Part shown: piece by piece, positions 27,801 through 34,683 of the stretch
Layout: every line of letters starts with the position of its first letter
How positions within the stretch are numbered: position 1 is the first letter of the stretch
Origin: Butyrivibrio sp.
GTDB lineage: Bacteria; Bacillota; Clostridia; Lachnospirales; Lachnospiraceae
Length of the DNA: 64,000 nucleotides
Direction of reading: 5' to 3'
Assembly (NCBI GenBank): GCA_022486625.1
Contig: JAKVKH010000001.1
Span: forward strand, 1 to 64,000
Notes under the pieces: model-generated
What the model was told of the DNA's origin: nothing
The model's database searches: none
What the model saw: the letters and a program-made list of their open reading frames with translations, nothing else
Made by a program: the position numbers and the translations under genes

Positions 27801-28170
27801 TAATATGAATTCTTTCAATCATTATTCGCTTGGCGCCGTATATGAGTGGTTCTACCGGTATGTACTCGGAATCCGCAGGCAAGAAGAGCATCCCGGTTAT
27901 TCTCATTTCCGGATCAGACCGCAGATGAAGGGCTGGAAATGGGCAGAGGGCGGTTTTGAAAGCCCGTACGGACGGATTGAAGTGAGCTGGGTCAGAGAAG
28001 ATCCGATTACTTCAAAGCAGGGCAGCAGGGTGACACTGACTGTCAGAATTCCTGAAAATTCTGCAGCAACAGTGATCCTTCCGGGAGACGTGGAGAAGGA
28101 ATGCGGAAGCGGCAGATACGTGTTTGAAGTGCCGGATGATATGAATGACAGAAAGGACAGCCTAAAATGA
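24853..28170 (+). CDS. Alpha-L-rhamnosidase, GH78
   Basis: This 1105-residue protein has the GH78 plan: an N-terminal Ig-like domain with a jelly-roll carbohydrate-binding insert, a second beta domain, an (alpha/alpha)6 catalytic barrel (about 680-1020) and a C-terminal beta domain. The signature TDCPQRNERMGWNGDT contains the catalytic-site Glu708, and YPVTQGATSVWERWDSY carries a second acidic residue of the site. It removes terminal alpha-L-rhamnose from glycosides or pectin fragments. There is no signal peptide, so it acts inside the cell on imported substrates. The stop overlaps the GH43 start (ATGA). The start at 24853 has AGGAG 8 bases upstream; an in-frame alternative is not evident. 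Confidence 0.93.
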   Translation: MDGLRLYDCRTEYMKDPVGIDIKKPRFSWKLSSKRTDVRQKSYHITVGTKPGRSDFWDSGEVISSISAGTEYEGKELTPCTQYFWQVTVVTQDGDRAASEHAFFETGLLNPSISAWNGAEWIGPSECTLSADVRGVFSIEMEFAIHEGSTCMGLVFGRNDRRIQGRDNYFRFDTDVSTIPAKLLISRVGITDEDAWNKRKKPLYTIIVADVDDAAHRPVITEDNRYGRHTLTVKVTGNCAYTYMDGIRIDAVKGTYPWGEAALLPRQLNPYGSNDVNTWPRLNEIGYALPAGQSACLYGITVRNNRKPGAVIYEDGKVRELQADDHDVLCTVNPSHTSEPILRRIFTLKKKQLQKARLYATARGIYECRINGQSVTDTRLNPGVTQYDRHLMYQTYRIEHLLQPGENVITVVLSSGWWSDAQTYVTANYNYYGDRTSFLGMLTAEYTDGTMQQVVTDPQTWKYCDHGPWTYAGLFNGEHYDARRMEEIAGYELPGFDDTPWSRPVEIMPIPIDAEDAEGTGIFSWPAVNQQEPLLVGQSVPPIGVRGKVQAVSVTEIRKGVYIYDMGANMAGVPSVRIFGKKGMTAQLRFAEVLCPDLPEFAGRAGTLMVENLRDADCTDLYTFAGNPDGEEYTPVFTFRGYRYIEISGVSKKPELSDVHMLLLSSVERMSGKVRVSDDLVNLFLENVQRSQRSNFIGIPTDCPQRNERMGWNGDTSIFARTATFNADVRLFYANWLQMTRDLQEADGRYTDISPVGGGFGGYTYDSAPLHVTWEVYQQYQDTAVIRENYAAMEHFMKYSAEKWQQGDLAAPMTLGDWLAPEETDIRLICHAFYGYNARIMARMSAAVGETEKADAYEKLYRSLRRSFCSQYIDPDTGRTKDHTQCSYALPLSMHMIEEPLKGKVGNCLAEKTGECGYLVNTGFFGTAPLNPMLTETGHFEEAFRLMEQKKNPSWLYPVTQGATSVWERWDSYTGEKGFGGHNNMNSFNHYSLGAVYEWFYRYVLGIRRQEEHPGYSHFRIRPQMKGWKWAEGGFESPYGRIEVSWVREDPITSKQGSRVTLTVRIPENSAATVILPGDVEKECGSGRYVFEVPDDMNDRKDSLK

Positions 28171-29657
28171 GAAAAGAGCAGATTTATAATCCCTATTTAC
28201 CTTTGAATGAATATGTTCCTGACGGAGAACCGCATGTATTTGAAGGCCGGATTTACATATACGGGTCTCATGATGCACCGGATGCAGAAGTATACTGTCC
28301 GGGACATTATGTAACATGGTCGGCATCTGTGGATAATCTGAAGGAGTGGAGATATGAGGGAGAGATATACAGAAGAGATCAGGACCCGAGTAATGCAAAA
28401 GATACCATGCAGCTCTGGGCGCCGGATGTGACGAAAGGACCGGATGGCAGATATTATCTGTATTACTGCTTCTCTTTTTATCCGGAAATCGGTGTGGCAG
28501 TCAGCGATTCACCGGCAGGTCCGTTTGCATTCTACGGTCATGTGAAGTATCCGGACAGAATAAATGGAGGTAAGACGCTGCAGGAATTCATGCCCTTTGA
28601 CCCTGCAGTGCTGACGGATGATAATGGCCGGGTTTATCTGTACTATGGTTTTGCACCGGCCTGTGAAAAGGAGATGAAGGCGCCGAAGCTCAGTGAAGCG
28701 GAAATTGAAGCGCTTCCGGAGAGTCAGCAGGAAATCATGCGGGTCCTGTCAAAAACGGAATTTGGAGAAAATGGCATGGCGGTAGAACTGGAGCCTGACA
28801 TGATCACCATGAAAGCAGTACCGCAGCCGTGTATCCCGGGCGGGCATCATACGAAAGGAACAGGCTTTGAAGGACACGGATTTTTTGAAGCCTCATCAAT
28901 CCGGAAGATCCGGGGCAGGTATTATTTTGTCTATTCCAGTCATAAGAGCCATGAACTGTGCTATGCAGTAAGCGATCATCCGATGGAGGGATACCGCTAT
29001 GGCGGAATCATTGTTTCTAACGGAGATGTCGGGCTGGGTGGCAGAACGAAACCGGTATATACACTTGGAAATAACCATGGCGGCATTGCACAGGTAGGGG
29101 ACGATTTCTATATCTTTTATCACCGACAGACAGCAGGTTCGGAATATTCCAGGCAGGGCTGTGCCGAGAAAATCGAGATCTCAGCGGACGGCAGCATTGC
29201 ACAGGTGGAGATAACGAGCTGTGGATTAAACGGCGGACCGCTCTGTGCATCCGGCACGTATCCTGCTGCAATTGCCTGTCATATGACAGGCAGTACGACG
29301 ATGAGCCGCATTGATTATAATGATCCCGTCATGAAACAGCAGACCAGAATTGTGGAAGCACAGAATCAGCAGTATATTACAGCGATTACGGAGGGAACGG
29401 TAATCGGGTATAAGTATTTTGATTTTAAGGAGGCAGCGGAAGTCGGAATTGAAGTCAGAGGGGAATTTAAGGGAGAGGTCATCCTTTCGACAGATGAAGG
29501 GGGACAAAAGAAAATCGGAGTAAAGAGCATTGAAATTTCAGCAGAGGGATGGAAAGTTATTGGTGCCCGGGCAGAAAGGCAGACCGGAGTCCTGCCATTG
29601 TACCTTCATTTTCATGGGGATGGGTTAATGGACCTGAAAACAATTATATTAAGATAA
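28167..29657 (+). CDS. GH43-family glycosidase
   Basis: The 496-residue protein shows a five-bladed beta-propeller of family 43 (about 1-320) and a beta-sandwich C-terminal domain resembling CBM6 (about 375-496). Likely catalytic residues are the early Asp in EYVPDGEPH, the Asp in MPFDPAVLTDD, and the Glu in GHGFFEASSIRK. GH43 enzymes act mainly on alpha-L-arabinofuranosides and beta-xylosides. It has no signal peptide and is coupled to the rhamnosidase by a four-base overlap, so the two probably trim one imported plant oligosaccharide. Confidence 0.88.
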   Translation: MRKEQIYNPYLPLNEYVPDGEPHVFEGRIYIYGSHDAPDAEVYCPGHYVTWSASVDNLKEWRYEGEIYRRDQDPSNAKDTMQLWAPDVTKGPDGRYYLYYCFSFYPEIGVAVSDSPAGPFAFYGHVKYPDRINGGKTLQEFMPFDPAVLTDDNGRVYLYYGFAPACEKEMKAPKLSEAEIEALPESQQEIMRVLSKTEFGENGMAVELEPDMITMKAVPQPCIPGGHHTKGTGFEGHGFFEASSIRKIRGRYYFVYSSHKSHELCYAVSDHPMEGYRYGGIIVSNGDVGLGGRTKPVYTLGNNHGGIAQVGDDFYIFYHRQTAGSEYSRQGCAEKIEISADGSIAQVEITSCGLNGGPLCASGTYPAAIACHMTGSTTMSRIDYNDPVMKQQTRIVEAQNQQYITAITEGTVIGYKYFDFKEAAEVGIEVRGEFKGEVILSTDEGGQKKIGVKSIEISAEGWKVIGARAERQTGVLPLYLHFHGDGLMDLKTIILR

Positions 29658-29835
29658 GATTATTTCAGAATTTTTTTGGGGGGAGGTATGAAGTGATATC
29701 ACCACACAGTATCGGAATATTAATTCTCTTGCAGTCTATTTAAACATTAATGAGTATGCGGTATAATGTTAATAAGTATAGCTTCATACACACATGAAAG
29801 GCTGCTGCGGTTCTGGTAATGTGGAGGGCAATGGC

Positions 29836-32800
29836 ATGGAAGCTTTTTCAGAGGAACAGCTCTTTTTGATTGATCATTCATCCTGCATCATCTATGTGAT
29901 TGATGCGGATACCTACGAACTTCTGTATGCAAATGCAGAGGCACTTTCTGTGTGGGATGAAAAGGAATATCAGGGCAGAACCTGCTATGAATTTATCAAT
30001 AGCAGGAAAAATCCATGTCCCTGGTGTTCTGTACCAATCATGAAAAACGGAAATTGTCATGTGGAGGCTGCTTATTCTCCGCAGCAGGATGTGTGGTTTA
30101 CCATTGACTGTATTGAAATGAAATGGGCTGGCAGAAAGGCAATCGCAGTTTATGCCAGAGATATTACAAAGCAGCAGAAACAGCGGGAAAAGCTGGAACT
30201 GGATATCCGTAATATTGACGGGATACTTGGAAATATTCCCGGAGGTGTTGCAGTCTTTTCTGACAGAAACGGTAAAATACATCTGGAATATACTAATGAC
30301 GGCTTTTACGAAATTCATTTCGGGAGCAGATGCTTCTGGAACAGCCAAAGTGAAGATCCGGTGAACTGGATTCAGAAAGAAGACAGGCGTTTTTTTGAAG
30401 AAGCATTTCAGAGAGTCAAGAGCGGAGAAGTGGAAAAAGGCAGTGCTACCTATCGCGTGCTTGGAGAAGACGGCAAGGTGCACTGGGTTAATCAGCAGTT
30501 TTGCCGCGCCTATGTAGTAGACGGAATACAGAACTATTATTCTTCTTTTACCTGTCTTGATGAGCAGATGCAGAAGGAAAATGCCAGGATTGAGACACGC
30601 AGGATATATGAGTCTGCAGTGGAGGAAGCCCGGCTGTTTGTCTGGGAATATGATATTAAGATGCATCGTGTTACCATGGCAGAAAATGAATTTTCAAAAT
30701 ATGATTATCGTAAATTCGGTTTGCCAAAGGTGGTTGAAAATGCACCCGGGTCATTAATTCCATATATTGATGAGCGGTATGTGGACGTTTTCCTGGAAAT
30801 GTACCGGAAGGTGGAAAACGGGGAACCGGAGGCCAGTTGTGATATATGGTATAAATTTGGCGTCGGAACCGAACCAAGGTGTGAACACATCGCCTATACC
30901 ACCATATATGATGAAAATGGCAGACCGGTCAAAGCATACGGAATTGGACAGAATATTACGGCGCAGATGGTGGAAAGGGAAAATTATCAGCGTCTGTATC
31001 AGCAGGTTTCCAGTACTTTTCCGGATACGGTTTCCAGTTCACAACTTAATCTGACGAAAAACAGATATATCAAGGGGTACAGCATTTTTCCGCAGGTATT
31101 GAAAAGGCTGGAGACCGTTACGGCAGATGAACATTTCAGAGCGGCAGCTGCGGCGGTGACGGTCTGCCGCCTGCAGACTGAGCTTCTGGCAACATTTAAC
31201 TGTGCACATCTGCTGGAAATGTTCAAAAGTGGGAAATCGGAATTCAGTAAAGAATACCCTGTCAGAGCATCAGGCGGTGGGATTGTCTGGGTGAATACCG
31301 TTGTTCATCTGCTGCAGAATCCGGATACTGGAGATGTGGAAGCACTGACCTGTACGACAGATGTTTCCAGAAGAAAAAAGGATGAAGAAATTATTGCACG
31401 TTTTGCAGAAAATGGCTGCGATTTTATTGGAATCATAGATCCGGCAGAAGCTGTGTTTGAAATGCACTATGGGGTCTGGGACTGCAAGGAATGCCAGCAG
31501 GGTCAGAAAGTGGAGTTTGAGGGAATCAGACATCTTCTGTCAGAAACGTATGTGACCGGAGAAAATGTGGAGGATTTTCTGAAGGAAACGATGCTTTCGG
31601 AAATTCTGAAGAGCCTGCAACAGAATGCGCAGTATACGGTGACTTATGACTACAGAGAGCCGGGTAATGATGAACCCTGTATGAAAAAGCAACTCAGATT
31701 TCTGTGGATGAACACGGAACAAGATGAAATTCTGGTGATTCAGAATGATATTACTGATGTATACCGGACGGAACAAAAGAAAATGCGGCAGATGCAGGAA
31801 GCAGTATTGGAAGCGGAGAAAGCCAGCTCCTCCAAGTCTGAATTTGTTTCCCGAATCAGTCATGATATCAGAACCCCGATCAGTATCATCAGCAGTATGA
31901 CACAATTTGCCTTTGAAGACATGGAGAATCATGAAAAGTTAAGATCAGATCTTCGGAAGATTGAGGCTTCCAATACATTTCTGCTGAGTTTGATTAATGA
32001 TGTACTGGATATTTCCAAAATTGACAGCGGTAAAATCGAACTTCATTTGATGCCATATATTTATGCAGATTATATTTCCAACATCCGAAATATGTTTGAG
32101 CCGCTGTGTGCACAGAAAAGCATTCAGTTTGAAATTCTGCGGGAACCGGAGAAAAATGTGATTCTGGTTGACCCGACCAGATTGAATCAGATCACACTGA
32201 ATCTGTTGTCCAACGCTGTCAAATATACACCGCCCGGAGGAAAGATTGTTTTTTCAGCCGGAACGCAGATGCAGGAGGATGGGAGAGTGACCTGCGAAAT
32301 CCGTGTGAAGGATACCGGAATCGGCATGAGCCATGAGTTTCAGCAGAAAATGTTTGAGCCTTTTACACAGGAGTATGATAATCCGAAAAGGGATAAAGGC
32401 AGCACGGGAACCGGTCTGGGTCTTTCCATTGTTAAAAAGCTTGTGGATCTTATGAAGGGAACGATCACTGTGCAGAGCGAACTGGGAAAAGGAACGGAGT
32501 TTGTACTCAGATTCAGTACGGAGATCGCCACCGCAGCAAAGAATGATGGTTCTGGAAGAGACGCGGAAGAGCAGGAGGCTGAAAAGAAACTGGAAGGGGT
32601 GGTTCTGCTGGCAGAAGATAATCCAATCAATACAGAGATTGCCAGACGGATTCTGGAGAGTATCGGGGTGAGCGTAGTACATGGAGAAAACGGGAAGGAA
32701 ATTCTTGAACTTTTTGAAGATGCTGCTCCGGATACGTTTGTGGCAATTCTGATGGATATTCAGATGCCGGTGATGAACGGATATGAGGCGACGGAAGCGA

Positions 32801-32988
32801 TACGTGGACTTCACAGGGCGGATGCCTCTGAGATACCGATTATTGCAATGACGGCAGATGCTTTTTCGGCAGCACTTGAACATAGCAGAGAAATCGGAAT
32901 GAATGATTATATTACAAAGCCGATTGATCCGCAGCAGCTGCGTCAGACGTTGGAGAAGTATATTAAGAAGAGCAGCAGAATAGGATAG
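29836..32988 (+). CDS. Multi-PAS hybrid sensor histidine kinase
   Basis: I place the start at ATG 29836, 7 bases after GGAGGG; an ATG at 29794 lacks a site. The 1050-residue protein is cytoplasmic, with about four PAS-like modules (first at about 5-115, with CPWC-type cysteines), then HisKA with His676 in SRISHDIRTP, a HATPase with NLLSNAVKYTPPGG, DTGIGM and GTGLGL, and a C-terminal receiver with Asp974 in LMDIQMPVMNG. No output domain is present. A TATAAT at 29762-29767 marks a possible promoter. Its role is unknown; the PAS modules suggest a redox, energy or small-ligand cue. Confidence 0.88.
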   Translation: MEAFSEEQLFLIDHSSCIIYVIDADTYELLYANAEALSVWDEKEYQGRTCYEFINSRKNPCPWCSVPIMKNGNCHVEAAYSPQQDVWFTIDCIEMKWAGRKAIAVYARDITKQQKQREKLELDIRNIDGILGNIPGGVAVFSDRNGKIHLEYTNDGFYEIHFGSRCFWNSQSEDPVNWIQKEDRRFFEEAFQRVKSGEVEKGSATYRVLGEDGKVHWVNQQFCRAYVVDGIQNYYSSFTCLDEQMQKENARIETRRIYESAVEEARLFVWEYDIKMHRVTMAENEFSKYDYRKFGLPKVVENAPGSLIPYIDERYVDVFLEMYRKVENGEPEASCDIWYKFGVGTEPRCEHIAYTTIYDENGRPVKAYGIGQNITAQMVERENYQRLYQQVSSTFPDTVSSSQLNLTKNRYIKGYSIFPQVLKRLETVTADEHFRAAAAAVTVCRLQTELLATFNCAHLLEMFKSGKSEFSKEYPVRASGGGIVWVNTVVHLLQNPDTGDVEALTCTTDVSRRKKDEEIIARFAENGCDFIGIIDPAEAVFEMHYGVWDCKECQQGQKVEFEGIRHLLSETYVTGENVEDFLKETMLSEILKSLQQNAQYTVTYDYREPGNDEPCMKKQLRFLWMNTEQDEILVIQNDITDVYRTEQKKMRQMQEAVLEAEKASSSKSEFVSRISHDIRTPISIISSMTQFAFEDMENHEKLRSDLRKIEASNTFLLSLINDVLDISKIDSGKIELHLMPYIYADYISNIRNMFEPLCAQKSIQFEILREPEKNVILVDPTRLNQITLNLLSNAVKYTPPGGKIVFSAGTQMQEDGRVTCEIRVKDTGIGMSHEFQQKMFEPFTQEYDNPKRDKGSTGTGLGLSIVKKLVDLMKGTITVQSELGKGTEFVLRFSTEIATAAKNDGSGRDAEEQEAEKKLEGVVLLAEDNPINTEIARRILESIGVSVVHGENGKEILELFEDAAPDTFVAILMDIQMPVMNGYEATEAIRGLHRADASEIPIIAMTADAFSAALEHSREIGMNDYITKPIDPQQLRQTLEKYIKKSSRIG

Positions 32989-33003
32989 AACAGACACAGT
33001 AAC

Positions 33004-33051
33004 AAAAACCCCGAAGCATGGAGAAAATCAAATCCCTGCTTCGGGGTTTTT
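33004..33051. terminator. Bidirectional terminator between convergent genes
   Basis: CCCCGAAGCA pairs perfectly with TGCTTCGGGG, flanked by AAAAA on the left and TTTTT on the right, so it can stop transcription from both sides. It sits between the hybrid kinase and the convergent Cys/His-rich gene. Confidence 0.92.
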
Positions 33052-33067
33052 ATTGCAGAAAGATCTG

Positions 33068-33544
33068 TTATAAACCCTGTTCTGCTGCCCGACGGTTCAG
33101 AAGCTCTTCTCTGTGTCTGGTATATTCTTCACGGATGACAGAAGCCTTTTCGGCGTCCAGACCGCTGACTTTGACCATGTATTCCAGGGGAGAACCCTCG
33201 TAGATCTGCGAGTCTCCAAATTCGATGACTTCATAACAGCTTCTGACGATGTTCAGGATGCAACTTTCAGAATGATCCTTTTTGCAGGAGTGGCATTGGT
33301 TCAGAAGATGTGCAATACCGTGCAGAACATCAAATTCATCATAATCGCCGCGGATGTCACTGGATGGAAGCTTTTCAAAACGTTCGGGCATGGCGTCCTG
33401 ATTTTTCTCAATGCATTCGTGGGTACTTATTTTGGCAAACCCGATCATGCATTCTTCACCTCTACAGTCGGTGTGTTTGGACCAGTCGTGACAGATCCTG
33501 TCCAGGTCCGCATCAATTTCTTTCAGATCAAATGTACTGGCCAT
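33068..33544 (-). CDS. Cys/His-rich protein of unknown function
   Basis: I do not recognise the family. The 158-residue protein has 8 cysteines and many histidines, including DCRGEEC, QCHSCKKDHSESC and HGIAHLLNQCH, which could bind zinc or an iron-sulfur cluster. No signal peptide or membrane helix is evident, and the C-terminal third is charged and helical. The ATG at 33544 has a fine AGGAGG site. It is a single gene, with a shared terminator at its 3' end and the potassium module diverging upstream. Expression seems real from the start signals; the role is open. Confidence 0.75.
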   Translation of the reverse strand: MASTFDLKEIDADLDRICHDWSKHTDCRGEECMIGFAKISTHECIEKNQDAMPERFEKLPSSDIRGDYDEFDVLHGIAHLLNQCHSCKKDHSESCILNIVRSCYEVIEFGDSQIYEGSPLEYMVKVSGLDAEKASVIREEYTRHREELLNRRAAEQGL

Positions 33545-33695
33545 AAAATCCTCCTGATAATCAAATCCTTCTGATTTTGATGAAATAAACGATTAATTTC
33601 ATCATAACACCTGCGGATTTTGAATACAAATCTTTATATGGTCTTAATGCTGTATGAAGAATTGTTAATACTATCTTTAGGGCGCAGAAACCATA

Positions 33696-33744
33696 ATTAA
33701 GACAGTATAAAGATACATTAAGACACATAAAGATACATTAAGAA
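33696..33744 (+). promoter_or_regulatory. Three direct ATTAAGA repeats before the potassium module
   Basis: ATTAAGAC (33696), ATTAAGAC (33717) and ATTAAGAA (33737) recur at 21- and 20-base intervals, two helical turns apart, within longer AAAGATAC repeats. An inverted copy, GTCTTAAT, lies at 33642-33649. This is the layout of a response-regulator binding array; KdpE, encoded downstream, is the natural candidate. The 239-base gap shows no other clear signal. Confidence 0.5.
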
Positions 33745-33783
33745 ATTCAGAAGTACGGAAAAAGACAAGTGAGGTGGGACATC

Positions 33784-34431
33784 ATGAAATCAATTTTGCT
33801 GATTGGTGCCGGAAGATTCGGAAAAAATATAGCCATAAAATTAAGAGAAATGGATCATCAGGTTCTGGCAGTGGATAAGCGGGAAGACAGAATAGATGCA
33901 ATTTTACCTTTTGTAACAAATGCGCAGATCGGTGATGGCATGAACAGAGAGTTTCTGCAGTCTCTTGGTGTTGGAAATTTTGATGTCTGTATTGTGGCAA
34001 TTGGAAATGATTTTCAGGGTTCTCTTGAGTCAACTGCTTATCTGAAAGAACTGGGTGCGAAACAGGTCGTATCCAGAGCGGCAAGCGATGAACAGGCGAA
34101 GTTTCTTCTTCGGAACGGAGCAGATGAAATTGTCTATCCGGAGAAGCAGATGGCATTCTGGACTGCTATCCGTTATGGTTCGGAGCATATATTTGATTAT
34201 GTAGAGTTCGGACAGGATTATGCAATTTTTGAGGTGGCGATTCCTGGTGAGTGGATCGGAAAAACTGTTGGGGAACTGGATATCAGGCAGAAGTACAAAA
34301 TCAATATCATGGCACTTAAAAATGACGGGAAGATTGATATGGATATTTCATCAGATACCCGGCTTACCGGCAGAGAGACAATGATGGTGCTGGGACACTA
34401 CAGGGATATTCAGAAGTGTTTCCATATCTGA
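33784..34431 (+). CDS. TrkA/KtrA-type potassium channel regulatory protein
   Basis: This 215-residue RCK protein has the nucleotide-binding Rossmann fold with GAGRFGKNIA and the acidic end of strand two (AVDKRED), then a TrkA_C domain (about 135-215). Such subunits bind NAD(H) or ATP and gate a TrkH/KtrB potassium channel at the membrane. The start at 33784 is preceded by GAGGTGGG; an in-frame GTG inside that site is unlikely. No channel gene is found in this window. The gene leads a run with a small membrane protein, KdpD and KdpE. Confidence 0.9.
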   Translation: MKSILLIGAGRFGKNIAIKLREMDHQVLAVDKREDRIDAILPFVTNAQIGDGMNREFLQSLGVGNFDVCIVAIGNDFQGSLESTAYLKELGAKQVVSRAASDEQAKFLLRNGADEIVYPEKQMAFWTAIRYGSEHIFDYVEFGQDYAIFEVAIPGEWIGKTVGELDIRQKYKINIMALKNDGKIDMDISSDTRLTGRETMMVLGHYRDIQKCFHI

Positions 34432-34451
34432 ATATGAGAGGAAGTGGTTTT

Positions 34452-34634
34452 ATGCTGGATATTCTTCTGATTGTATGTGTGGCAGGACTGATTCTGTATG
34501 GATACAGAATCATGAACCGGATTGACAGATTTGATGAGGAACAGGAGAAGGAAAGAATCCGTGAGGAGGAACGAAACCGGATCAATAATCCGGACACGGA
34601 TGAAAAAGAAAACACATATGCCAGAGAGAAGTGA
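34452..34634 (+). CDS. Small single-pass membrane protein
   Basis: The 60-residue product begins MLDILLIVCVAGLILYGYRIM, one membrane helix, followed by a very charged Glu/Arg/Asp-rich cytoplasmic tail. GAGGAAGTGG precedes the ATG by a few bases. It lies between trkA and kdpD in the same direction, so it could be an accessory of the potassium system, like other tiny subunits of transporters (for example KdpF), but there is no sequence match that I recognise. Confidence 0.6.
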   Translation: MLDILLIVCVAGLILYGYRIMNRIDRFDEEQEKERIREEERNRINNPDTDEKENTYAREK

Positions 34635-34683
34635 TAAAGTGATAGGGGAAGATTTACTTTTCATTTTGCGAGAGGCATGAAAA

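Noticed and set aside
26422-27906. A 494-codon antisense frame within the rhamnosidase gene
   Set aside because: The sense strand carries conserved GH78 motifs throughout; the antisense product has no recognisable domain and is Cys/His/Arg-rich like other shadows.
29693-29702. GTGATATCAC palindrome after the GH43 gene
   Set aside because: A 10-base palindrome is expected by chance in this length and has no supporting context.
29729-29767. TTGCAG with TATAAT as promoter of the PAS hybrid kinase
   Set aside because: The spacing is 27 bases, too long; the -10 alone is mentioned in the gene entry.
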